NCBI GenBank assembly: GCA_021464245.1
Contig: JADCRB010000013.1
Span: 11,893,350 to 11,957,349, forward strand
DNA: 64,000 nt
Direction of reading: 5' to 3'
Origin: Carallia brachiata
Taxonomy: Eukaryota; Streptophyta; Magnoliopsida; Malpighiales; Rhizophoraceae
A program made the translations under genes and the position numbers. The notes under the pieces were generated by a model. It was given only the letters and a program-made list of their open reading frames with translations, was not told the DNA's origin and searched no databases. Shown one piece after another: positions 25,822 through 38,800 of the stretch (positions are counted from its first letter, which is position 1; every line of letters begins with the position of its first letter).

Positions 25822-26639
25822 AACTTTTTTTTTTTTTGAACGGAAAAAACATTCATCAACAATATATGAGTCATTGGATGCGCGGACAATGCCGAGGGTC
25901 ACTCATTATGTTTTCAGTCAATCTCGCCCAAATGAAAAACCCACCACTTAAGGATTGATGAGGCCGAATGTGTTTTTCTCATATCTAATGTCAGTTTTAA
26001 TAAGTTTTGAACCAAATAACATGTTATAACAACTTCATCCACTTTATGGGGAGAGTGACAAAATTGAGACTCGAATTTGAGCTAATGTAGAAACAGACTC
26101 GTCGACTTGCTACTAAATATTACATTTTTTGAGCAAAGTCGGATCTTTGGACTGGAGGAAGGCTTCAGCTTCTATACGCCCTCCATTCAACCATTCCCTA
26201 AAAAACGAACTCACCACTAGAGCACTACTAAACTTAAAATAAATCTCTCTTAAACTTAACTATAGTGGTAATCAGTCTGAAATTCAACGGTACGCTTAAT
26301 CTTTTACCACTACATTACGTAGCCACTCAACTTCAGTTACAAAAAAAAATTACAAACTCAAAAACTCAAATTCAAATTAATATTAATGGCGATACACTAA
26401 AATATTATTAAATTATTATCTCTAATAATTATCAAAGTACTACGTTGAGTGATAAATTTAGATACATTACAATGCAAATTTATGCATGTTCATGTTAACG
26501 CCAGAGCTTGTTTGAACGAGTGCACGTGTTATTCAAACAGTGTTAGTCAAATACAAGTACACGTATTATTCAAACAGTTTTAGTCAAACATGCGTATTCA
26601 TGGCCACACGACAAGTGACTTTCATCGGAACACGGAAAG

Positions 26640-27165
26640 CTAAAAATAAGTGATATTAGATGTTCGATACCTACTTGATATAAACACGCAACAGATATGG
26701 TTAGCAGTGTTCGTTATAAATTTTTTTTTAAAAAATACACACATGTGTGTTAGATATAGGAAGTACAAGTGTCTAACACGCTACAGACACATATGAATAT
26801 TTTTATAATTATTTTTAACAAATAAAAAAAAAATTTTAAATTATAATTTAATACTGTCAATTATCCATAATTTTTCAGGCACTTAGATTTCAATTTATCT
26901 TTAATTTTAACAAAAAATTAAATTAATTATAAAATTTTATATCTTTATTTTAGTACTTCACAATAAAGATTAAAGAATTTTAAGATATATTTTTTGAATA
27001 AAAAATTTATAAAATTATTCAAAAATATATCTATAATGTACAAAAATTTTATAAATTTAATATATATATATATATATATATATAACTGTGTCCAAACCGT
27101 ATCCATGTCCTAATTTTTTAAAGTTAGTGTGTCGCTGTATTTGTATCCGTATTTCACAGGTGATT
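26640..27165 (-). mobile_element. Diverged relative of the intron-13 hAT-like element
   Basis: The segment 27,080-27,165 (GTGTCC, ATCCATGTCCTAATTTTTT, GTGTGTCGCTGTAT in order) is homologous to the reverse complement of the left end of the 37,109-37,738 element, including the adjacent (AT)n run. The other side carries GTTCGATAC and TAAACACGCAACA, matching that element's right part more weakly. Outer ends are uncertain. Confidence 0.5.
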
Positions 27166-27169
27166 TTCC

Positions 27170-29165
27170 ATTGCTTTTGTTTTTACCAAATTTAGAAGAC
27201 AATATGTACACTTTTCCTGTTTGCTTTGCCTTCCTGACGATCAAAATTATATATATATCAAACACTACCTTATCTTGGATTTTAGAATCGAACAACAAAA
27301 AACACCCCTAAAAAATTAGACCAAACACGCTCTTAATAATCAAGTAAAGCAAAGGTTGTTTTTATAATTTTTTTTATCAAAATTATTCTTCATTCTTCCC
27401 ATTCCACTCCCTTTAATTATCGTTATTTCCCACGTTAATTACAGCAACAAAGAAAAAAAACGTGTAATAAACTGAAGGGAAACAAATGTTGTATTGTAAA
27501 GTTGTGAAATCAATCGGGGAATTCCAGAAGATTTCCATTATAACTTTGACATAAAAATGAATTGGATGACCAGTGGCATTGGGATACAGATACGCAAAAC
27601 TAATGTGTATTTTCCTTCAATTTGCTAATTTTGAACCAATATTTATGTTGCTTACAAGCACACATACAACTCTTTCCTTTCCCGTATCAAATTATTTTTT
27701 CCATATATTTAATGGGGCAAAAGGAAAACTCTTTGTGATCACAAAAGTGATGGCCAAAAATAGTTTTTGTATAACTATAAATAAAAATAAAATAATTATG
27801 TATTGATCTAATGACATATAACAATTTATCTGTTATTTTTTTAAAAATTTTATTCATTAATTAATATTTTATATCACTTGTTGTTATTTTATTTCTACTT
27901 AAATATTACTATATAGTATTTTTCTTTTAAATAACATACAAGACACAACAAAATATATTGACACAACATATTTAAATACACGCAGAAAAATATAAATGTG
28001 GAACAAATATATAAAATTAATTGATAATTTTATACAACTAACCAATTAATTTTTTAAATAAAAATAAATATATTTTTTAATAATTTTTTATGACAAAATT
28101 AATTTTTTGATTATATAAATTAAATGGTTCTATCTTTGTTTCTATTTTTTTTAATTCATTAATATAATATCTTATATGTTGTACGAAAATTCTTTCTTGG
28201 ATACTACTTTCGGAGCCACGTGGACGGTCCTTTTGGAGAGAAGGTAAAAACGTATTGTCCGCTTGGCACAGCATTCTAGCTCAACTGTCAACTGTGGACG
28301 TTTTTCATTCTTTTAGATGGCAACTTGCTGCTGATATTTAGTTTGAGCAACCGTGTCTAAAAAGTAACCACATCGTGCAAATGTGTAGTACATGACTTTT
28401 TTATTCTTTTTCAGAACAACTAAAATGATAAAAATTATTTTAGATGATAATTTAATATACATTTTACATTGATAATTTAGATTCAAATCTTTATATCTGT
28501 ATTCTCTGCTAACAAATGGATAGGTACCTGTTATAGTGGAGAAAGATTGTAGTACGCTAATGAGTTCAAATTTCGATAATCGTCGTAATATCTAATGACA
28601 AAGATGCGTTCGACCCTACTAATATTTGATGGTGAGTCTGTCCTATTAAATGTAGTTGTACGAAGTGTTATAAATGGAGATTACTTCAGTATCGCCCCGT
28701 TAATTTAATAATCGACATACTCATAATTTTTTTCAGTTAAAAAATTAAAATGACAAAAAATGATTAATTAAATATCATAATATTATATAATACCTAACTC
28801 ATTTGATCTGGTCAGCATTTAGCTGTGCCCTTTACTTTGTCCGTTCTTCTTGATTAGCATTTTTGTTAGAAAAATCTTTTTTTTTGACCGAAAGATGAGA
28901 CAATTATATGATTTTTCATTTATAATCTTCTCTTTTGTTGAAAGGAGTAGCTTGTTGGTAGGGTTATACCAGTTGGCCACCTCTTTATGAGGAGTAACAC
29001 TTGTAAATTTCCACAAATTTTTGCCTCTTTTTGATTTGACTCACTTGACTTTCTTTATTAACAATTAATAACAAACCAACTACTAATCATTTTCTGCATT
29101 CAAGAAAAGGTAACAGAAGAAAATTTTGAAGTTCTCTTTTTGGTTTTATTACGAAATGTGCTTCA
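27170..29165. other. AT-rich intergenic DNA
   Basis: Very AT-rich, with no supported gene, no RNA gene and no clear element ends. Short open frames lack motifs. Confidence 0.5.
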
Positions 29166-29169
29166 AACA

Positions 29170-30245
29170 ATATTTTAAAAATCGAACCGGTCATTAAACC
29201 GGAATGCTAAGAAATTTAAGGTTCAACCAGTATAACCGTGGTTGAAACGATAAAACCGGTATGTAATATTAAATATATAAAAAATTTAATATCTATATAT
29301 ATTATGTAAAAATATTGAGAAGTAAAATGTGAAAATATATAAAATATAAGTATTATAGATATTATAAGATTATATTTGAAAATTTTAATTATATGTAATT
29401 TATAATTTAATATACGATAATATTAAAAAAATTAAGTAATATAGTATAGAGGTAAATAATTAAGGATAATGTAATTGAATATAATTTAATACATATTAAA
29501 ATGATTAATATAATGTATTTATAGAGACAATTAAACTAATTCCTTCAATTAAGGACAAAGTATATTCTCATTTATATATTTTTTATTTTCAACTAATGTA
29601 TTTATTTTCATTTGTTAAAAATGAATACACTAATAAATAAATAATCTAAATTATAAATTTGTGATAAAATTAACAAAATATTTATTTTGTGGAAGTAAAT
29701 GATTTATGTCAAAAAATTAAAGTATAAAGTATATTATAATCATATGTTTTATTTTAAAGTAATTTAGGTGAAAACATTTTAATCTAAGCAAATTTTCTAC
29801 ATTAAAAAAATTTAATCAAAAAATGTTTTGTATTTTCCTTTTTTTTTTAATTATTTTCTTCAGATATAGGATTTTTAAGAGAAAAAAAAGAGACAAAATA
29901 CTAATATATATTTTATTTGTCATGTTATTATTAAGTGAAAAATGGTGGAGTAGTGATAACCCCTTTTTTAGTTATCTTTGAAGAGAGGAGTTCAAGTCTT
30001 CTTAAACTCAATTTTCTTTTTTTTACAAAATATTCAACATTAACAAAGAAATTAACCACTCTCAAAAAGAAAAAAAAAAAACTAATCAACCGGTAGAATC
30101 GGGATTGGTTCACTGGTTTTTACCCGGTTTTTGGAGTCCTCAGCCTTGATATGAGAACTGAACCGAACATGAAGTCGATTCCCAATTTTTTCAGTTTAAC
30201 CGATCGATCCGATTCAGTTCTCCAAACCATGACTTCAAAACATTA
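29170..30245. mobile_element. AACCGG-rich non-autonomous element
   Basis: Both ends are dense in AACCGG/CCGGTT words (left about 29,180-29,265, right about 30,085-30,235) around an AT-rich core. The outer ends, TTTTAAAAATCGAACC and the reverse complement of the right side, TTTTGAAGTCATGGTTTGG, are loosely similar. The same style of sequence recurs at 43,885-43,970. It is probably a DNA-transposon derivative. Class and exact ends are uncertain. Confidence 0.4.
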
Positions 30246-30999
30246 CAAGTCATTAATCCTTTAATTATTAATTGAATTGAAGAATAAATAAATTTAATGC
30301 GCTGTATGGAGGTTAACTTGAAAAGTTATCTCACCACAGCAAAAATAATATTTTAGCACCTTGTTGCGGCCCTCGATCATTTGATAGTATCAGAGACATC
30401 CATTAGTCAGGCAGGGCATTACCATCTTAATTAATAATTATAACAAGATGGCAGGTCCCTTGAAGAAAATGGTCCACGTAAAATAAAATGAAATTTTCTT
30501 CTTTTCTTGTGAACTAGAATGAAAAATTTTTGGAAAGAACACAAATTTTTTTTTGTGATCCAGGTTAAGTAAGACTTAATATTTATGAGATCTGTACCAT
30601 GTGAAGGAGGTCAATGGTGGACTCGGGCACAGAAGAATGATTTCATTTACATTACCTACTCTGTGGTTTGCGTTATTATACTCTAATCTAACAAAAATAT
30701 TTGCCCGATCTAAGAAGAAAGGGAAAGAAAGATAATAGGCTTTTTTTTTTTTTAATACAGAGAAATCATTATATTAATATAAATTAAAGTTATACATAGA
30801 TTCTACACAAAGTCATTGAGATGATCTGCATAAAACAAGAATACTACGCGGTAAAAATGACCAAATACAAATTAGGTCAAAGAGACCAGATAATAAGCCT
30901 TAAAGGTTGATTATGTAACAAGCAGATGTTTTCCTCATCTCGTGGATTTCAAAATTTAACATGTTAAATAATTTATTGTTTGTGATTACAAAGTTTACA

Positions 31000-32475
31000 C
31001 TTGATGCAGCATGTAAACTCGGTACTACCTAATCACCATGTATAAAATACAATAAAAAAAAAGTATACTTGTAATTAGGATAATTTGGGGTGGGTTTGAT
31101 TCGAATTTTTAAATTAAATAAACGTGATCTTCTTGAAATTATATCGTAACTTTATTTTCATTGGGTTATTTAGGAAGTGACGGTCTAAATAGTATGTAAG
31201 AGTCAATCCCTACAAGTTTCGAACCTTAATTGGATCAGATGTTTTGTTGATTGGACTAATTTATAGTTCGGTTTAATTTTGGTCTGATTTTACTTTAAAG
31301 TGAAGCTAAGCTGAGCCTCTGGTAACAATTGAAAAAGAAAGAAAGCGTTAAGAGATAACTGGAAACGGGAAGCCTCCAACTTGATTTCCAACACTTTGCT
31401 TTCAAAGAATTTTAATTTTTGTTTCTTTGTTCTCCTTTTTTTTTTTTCTAAAATATATTTTAATTGTAACAATTTATCACATAGCTGCCCTATTACATAC
31501 TAAAAATAAATGTGGCAACACCGGTCAAGAGGATCATGTTATTGACTTTTTTAAAGGACGAGAAGTCCCATTTTCCATTTTCACATTTTCACATAGAATA
31601 CTGTTGTATGCCCGGAAGAATTTTATGGAAAAAATTTTCGTAATACAATTTATTAAATTTAAACTCGATACAATGTGTAAACTTGATACTACCTAATCAC
31701 CATGTGTAAAATATAATTTAACAAAAAGTATATTTGTAATTATGATAATTTGAGGTGAGTCTGATTCAAATTTCTGAGTTAATTATTCTGAATTAAATTA
31801 ACGTGATCTTTTTGAGATCATACCATAACTTTGTTGTTATTGGGTTATTCAGGAGTGACGGTCTAAATAATATGTAAGAGTCAATCCCTAAAAATTTCGA
31901 ACCTTAATTGGATTAGATGTTTTGTTGATTGGACTAATTCATAGTTCGGTTTAATTTTGGTCTGATTTTACTTTAAAGTGAAGCTAAGCCGAGCCTCTGG
32001 TAACAATTGAAAAAGAAAGCGATAAGAGATCATGGGACACGGGAAGCCTCCAACTTGATTTCCAACACTTTGCTTTCAAAGAATTTTAATTTTGGTTTCA
32101 TTGTTCTCCTCTTTTTTTTTCTAAAATATATTTTAATTGTAACAATTTATCACATAGCTGCCGTATTACATACTAAAAATAAATGTGGCAACACCGGTCA
32201 AGAGGATCATGTTATTGACTTTTTTAAAAGGTGGGTCTGATTGGAATTTCTGAATTAAATTAAAATGATTGACCATATCGTAATTTTGTTGTTATTGGGC
32301 TATTCAGACGGTCTAAATAATATGTAAGAGTCAATTCCTAAAAATTTGAACCTTCATGGGATCAGATATTTTGTGGATTGGACTAAACTATAGTTCGGCA
32401 CATTAGCACCTGATATATGGTTGGAAGAATTTTATGGAAAAATTTTTAGTAATATAATTTATTAAATTTAATATA
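31000..32475 (+). repeat. Tandem array of a 664-673-bp unit (2 near-full + 1 deleted)
   Basis: Unit A (about 31,009-31,667) and unit B (about 31,668-32,227) run in parallel at an offset of 664-673 bases with over 90% identity. A third copy (about 32,228-32,475) has the start and the last 50 bases of the unit but lacks the middle. The parallel open frames at 31,427 and 32,007 are explained by this repeat and are not genes. The array ends less than 400 bp before the start codon of kinase copy 2. Confidence 0.85.
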
Positions 32476-32848
32476 TAATTATTTTTATTATAAATATAAT
32501 AAAAAAATAAAATAATAATAATTATTTTTTAGATATTAAATTTAATTAATTATACACTAAATTTAATTGATTACATCTGAACACTTTTTTTTTTTTTTTT
32601 TTTTTGACGATCAACCTTTTTCCTTTCACATACTCTGCTTTATTAATAGATTTGTCTAACTGCACCTGCGCGGGATTTCCTTATTTTATTATTACTAAAC
32701 TGCTAAACTATTAGCTCTTTGGCTAAGCTTCAAAACCTTTTGCGCCAACTGTGCGAAAATTCAACAAAAATTCAGCCTTTTGAGCTGAATCTGCTCTCTC
32801 TAGTTGCTTTACAGATTCAAATATCTCTGCAAAGTTAAGTTCTTGGCC
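32476..32848 (+). promoter_or_regulatory. Promoter and 5' UTR region of kinase copy 2
   Basis: Non-coding stretch between the tandem array and the start codon at 32,849. It includes a T-run at about 32,587-32,606 and, near the start codon, CT-rich leader-like sequence (CTGCTCTCTCTAG). No TATA box can be assigned with confidence. Assignment rests on position only. Confidence 0.4.
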
Positions 32849-35800
32849 ATGCTTGCTGGCAAGCCCTTTGCTTTCTTGATTATTTCTCTGAGCTGCTTCA
32901 GGTTGCTGACATATGCTGGGGGAAGACTGGTCCAAGAAGAAGGTAACGGTTTTCTATTTTTTTTTCAAAGTTATTTGTAGGTGTTCTGTTCTTTGTTGCC
33001 GAGGAGAATGTGGAAAATTTATGAAGAAATGTAATTTTTATGGAAAAAAGTTTGGAATTTTGGGTCCTGGGATTTGTATTGTTTTGGGTTCAATGAAGGA
33101 ACACCCACTTGGTTCTAAGAATGTGGGAAAATGGGAGGAGATTGAGACTTTCAATCATTTTCTGTTAATCTGTTGGGTTGCTTTGAAAATGTGGGAAACA
33201 GAAGGAAATCTTGAGATCTGAATATTGGGACTTGGGTCTGGTTTTCACTTTAATCTTGGGGAGTCCAGTTATTATCTCTCAAAGAGATTGGCTTGGGTTG
33301 GTTAAATTAGTTGGGTAAAACTTAAATCATCTTCTTGCCCTTTGTTTGCTTGATTTTTCTCAGCAATCGGCAGGGAGTGACAATTTTAGTGTTCACCCTT
33401 TTTTTTTTTTTCCCTCAAAGAACAGCACAACTGAATCATTTTCTAGTGTTCTGGGTGGCTTCCAATAGTGAACTAACCACTGAAAATGACTTATCTGGTG
33501 ATGATTTAATTGATGGACATCCTAGATTTGGAATAGAAAGGGATAAGAATTCCATAAAACAGCATTAGAGATAAAGAACCATATGATATTGAAGATATCA
33601 AAATAGAAATAACAAGAAAGCAATCATTTTTTATTCAAAAATAAGCTTTAACAATAGTGTAGGAGTGAAAACCACACCTCACCAACTCTTCAAGCCATCA
33701 TATAATATCAATGATAAATTTTGGGAGCAGCATATTTCATCTGGATGTAGTTTTTCTTTGATGGAGCTTTTCACTTCTTAGAAAATTGATAACTTGCTGT
33801 TATTTTCTGATGGTTTGCATCTCAGAACATTAGTTGGTTTTTTGGTGCTTATTTGCTTAAATGGCAGTTGATGCTCTTGAAGAAATTGTAAAGACAATGG
33901 GCTCGACAAACTGGAGGTTCAATGCTGATTCCTGTGAAGTTGAAATGGTTGGGGTAACACCTGTGGCACCAAGTGATGTAGTGAACAAAATAGATTGCCA
34001 ATGCAATGGTGGGAACAATAGTGATTGTCACGTCATAAGCATGTACAGTTCCCTCCTCTTTGCACCAAATGATTATTGCAATTTTCTTTGTTGTTTGAGT
34101 GTAATTCATTTTTTTATTTTGGATTATTATCTTTTATTTTTGATATTTTCTGGTGTTTCTGTTTGATTTTTCTTGAGGAGTATAAGTACCTCACTCCTTA
34201 TATATTTGTCACCTAGCAATTACTATATATTTGTAGTGTTGCTATATATTTTTGTGAAATGTAGCACCTCTTGTTTTTAATAGCAAGTTCTTCACATGTC
34301 TTTTAGAATTCTGAAGCACAATAACCTTCCTGGAGTACTTCCTCCTCAACTTGTTAAGCTTTCTTACCTTAAAGAAATGTACGGAACTTTTAAGCATTTC
34401 AGTATCGTTTTGATATTAATTTTCAGACACGACATAATAAACTGCTTACCATGCTTCTTGCTGATGTTCATCTCAAGAGCAGTGATTTAGCTTACAACTA
34501 TTTGAATGGCACCATACCAACTGAGTGGGCTTCAATGCAACTGACTACAATGTGAGCCCTTGTCCTTTGTCAACTTAAGGGATCAAGTTTAATTCCTTGA
34601 TGAATTAATTAGCTAGCATATTCCATGCAGCTCTCTTCTTGTCAATCGATTGTCTGGGGAAATTCCAAAGGAATTGGGAAATATTACGGCCCTTCAGTAC
34701 CTGTAGGTTTGAGTTCCTGTTACTTTGCTTATTTTCAATTTTATAAATTCTTATTGTAATTGAAGGCACGATCCTCCTTAGCGTAACCTCAAATTACTGA
34801 AATGTTTCTCTGAGATCATAGGAATTAGAGAACGGATGTAAGCAGTGCATTTGTTTCTGTTCCTGCAAAAGAAAAAGTTACAGTCTTTGTCTCTTAGTAG
34901 TCGCTATAACTCCTATAACTTTTTCTGAGTTTTTTTTTCCCCACTTTGCTGCGATTCTTTTCCTTGATTCAGGAACCTTGAAGCAAATCAATTTTCCGGT
35001 GTTGTTCCTCTTGAACTCGGAAAATTAGCAAACTTGAGGACATTGTACACCCTCATTTCTCCTACTTTTATGTTTCTAATTTTTCTCATTTCACATAATG
35101 GAACGCTGTTAAATATTTACAGATGAAAGGGTATGTTTTCTGATGCTTTGTTGCTGTGATATTATATTTTCAGGATGTTGTCTTCCAACCAGTTGACTGG
35201 GAACTTGCCAACATCATTTGCAGGGCTAAAGAACCTGACAGATTTGTAGGCTTTTGTGACATTCACCATTATTTCAGATACTTACAGTGTTAGCTGTATT
35301 AAACTAACATTTTGGTGTTCAACACAGAAGGATAAATGATAACAACTTCAATGGAAGCATTCCTAATTTCATACATAATTGGGGAAATCTCGAAAGATTG
35401 TAAGTTTTCTGTTTATTCACAATCTTCAACATGTTTGAGGTAGGTTTTTAGTTTGTACTTGTTTTGGGCTGATTATACTTTTTTGAATTGAAATTAATGA
35501 AGAGAAATGCTTGCAAGCGGACTAGAGGGGCCCATTCCATCGAACATTTCTCTTCTGAGCAATTTGGTTGACTTGTAAGTGTAAAGCCAATAATTTCTTT
35601 TTTACCCTTATCTGGCCTATACTTCTTTCAGTCTTCGTAAATCGTTTAGCTCATGGTGGTTAATCTTATGCAGGAAAATTAGTGATATAATTGGACCAAC
35701 CCAAGAATTCCCTTTGCTGAGCAACATGACTGGCATAACAAGATTGTATGTGGGAATCAAATACTTTGAAGGTGTGAAAAATGCTATATTTCCTCGTGTG

Positions 35801-38800
35801 TGTGCTTAAACTTGATCATTTATGCTCCAGGGTGTTGAGAAACTGTAACATTTCTGGGAAGCTCCCTGCTTACCTCTGGGGAATGCAGGAGTTGCAGATG
35901 CTGTAAGTAAAACATGCAAATAGCACATATAGGTTTTCAGGGTCAGCAGTGTCTGTTTTGCTCTCCATTGATAATGCTGGTAATTTATATTTATGATAAA
36001 TCCCCTGATTGTCCAGTCCACCTAATTTGGACCACCTTGGATATTAGTGAGTTGCATTCTTCAACTTGGGGTTTATGATTTAAATGAAGAAAATTATTGG
36101 AATCTACACAGCTTATGAGTTTGTCTTCCATGCCGTTCTAATGCTAATACATTGTATGGGGTACTGGTTGTCACCCTATTGCCTTGAAAGGCATTCATTT
36201 TGCTAAAAGCTGTTAATTTTACATGCTGCGTAGTTTGAAACTTAATTTTTCCTTTATGTAATTAATCTCATCAAAGTTAGTTAGCTGCCCTGAATTCCTA
36301 CTATTACTCTTTTCTTCTCATCTTGTTATATTTAGTTTGTATTAATTGCATAGATTTCAACAAATTGCTTTAAGATGTTGCACTAATTGTTAACAATTCC
36401 AATGTTCGGCGTTTTCCTTCAGATCGAAGTCAAAGGACCTTCAGAATACTGAAAAAAAAAAAAAAACAAATAACAAAAATGGACTTGCATATGTTGGCTG
36501 GGAAAACTTGTTTGCAAATTAATATTTATGCAATTTATTGCAATCATTTCAGGGATGTCAGTTACAACAAGTTAATTGGGAATCTTCCAGCCACCATAAC
36601 TGCAAAACGCCTGCGATTTGTGTACGTATGGGGTTAAATATTTTGGTTGCATTTGTTTGATTGCCTGTTATTCTCATCATAAAAGAACATGATTTAAAAT
36701 TTGGGTAATTGGTTGAGTTTATTTATAGAACTGAGCTATCAGCACTTACTGACATTGACATAATTATGGCTCTTTCTTGTCCATAAATGTCCGATAATCC
36801 TATCAATTAAAACTAGACCTTTTTGTTTGCTTTATGTTCTTTTACTGAACCTACCATTCTTATTATTTGATGATGGGTTTTCAGCTTCTTAACCGGAAAC
36901 ATGCTAAGTGGAGATGTACCAGATTCAATTTTGATGGCAGGAAGTAGTGTGTACGTATTTTGTCTTGATCCCTTTCAGAAGTCTCATGTTTCATATCTCG
37001 GTAGCTTTGGTCTATTGTCTGCATTCATGAGCACTGTCTAATACTCAACCCACCAGGCATGTATTGATCACAGTTTTAGAGGCAAGTTACATTGCAGACA
37101 ATTGGCAGCAAGGTTGCATGGACACGGACACGGCGGACATGTATACAGCGACACATTAATCTTAAAAAAATTAGGACACGGACACGACCTAAACACAACT
37201 ATATATATATATATATATCCTTGTGTTTATATACACACATAAATTTAAGTAAATATTATTATTCAAAGTATAATATAAATTATAACTTAAATTTTAGATT
37301 GAATTTAATTTTGTTGTCAAAATATATAGGTTAATATTTTTTTAAATATCTTTTAAAATTTTATAATATATAATAAGTAGTAACACAAGATACTAAGAGA
37401 GCGATGAAACTTGAAAAGAAAATTCAAATTTTTGGCGCATTCCTTTTGACAATTAAAAGAAAAAAAAAACAAAAAGAAGAGTATGGACGAGACTTGCATC
37501 ATTACTTTTGAAGAAAAAGAGTGTGTCAGGAACAAAAGAAAAAGAGTGTGCGCCAGCAGTACTTTTTTCATTTTTTTTTTTCAAAACATGTCCTTAGCGT
37601 CTGATTTTTTTTAAATTTTTTTTGGCGATACGTTTTAGCGTGTCGGACACGTGTTCGTGTTGTGTCCAAGAAGTATCCATGTCCGACGCGTATCCGACAC
37701 GGACACTTCAACCAAATGCACGTATCCGTGCTTCTTAGATTAGCAGTTGTACAAAATAATAAAAGTGTTGTATGCAATTATGGACTCAGTAACATATCTC
37801 TGTCGAGTACTTTTTGCTCGAAAAGATTGTGGAAATCTTAAATCTTTAAACTGTAGCTGCAAGGAGATTCCATTTCTTGAATGCTTCAGGAACGGGCTGA
37901 GTACTATAACAAAGTTAAAAGTGTTGACCAAAGATACATGCATAGAGAAATTACAAACTTTGAGGTTTTGAAACGCATGATGTGATGCTGGCAAAGGTTA
38001 GGACAGGTGATGGGCACTGGGAAACATGATTGACAGCCCAACAGCAGTTTGTATCAAACTGTAGTGATGATAATGGATAGTGATTACAAACACTAGATAT
38101 TTTTGGGATAGCATGCTCTTGCTAGTACAAATTTCTGGGGAGATTTTCTAGATTAAGGATGTATGCTTTAAATTCAGTTGATGTCAGGGATAAGTATCTG
38201 GAACCCTTGAATTTCCCATGAATATGCTTGTCGAATGCACACCAGCTAATCTGATTCTAGTGCATTGTTTCTATATTGGGTTGAGGTATGAAAGCTGCAT
38301 TAAAGATGCACTGGTGCACATTTTATACACTGGGTTGATATGTGAAAGCTGCGTTAATGCATGCAATCACAAGGTGTCCTACAGAGTGCTGCACTCTGTA
38401 TTTTATAATAAAAACGATTGGATATTGTTGAAGTTCCCCCGGTAAGAACATATCTGTTTTGAATTTTTGATGACAGTATTGCTACCAGTTTATGTGGTCT
38501 TTAACATGATAAGACAAGCTCAGAATTATTCAATAGTTAAAATCCAGATATATGATGTGGGAAAACAAAACCGAAGAAAATGAGAATTGGAGAGTGACAG
38601 TAGGCTAAATTCCTGGAGTGAAGTTTGGACAAAGCTATGCATGAAAATGATGAAATTGCATGCATGATAGTACAGGTCATAATGACTGAGCGTTCTACAT
38701 GAAAAGGGACATATACAATAAATATACACTTTGCTGGGATACAGTAACGACTAGTGGTAAGAATTTCCTCGGCCAAGACAAAGCTATTGTATGTTCACGT

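Noticed and set aside
31427..32240. Two similar open frames as a conserved gene pair
   Set aside because: The similarity is due to the tandem array; the frames are low in complexity and lack motifs.
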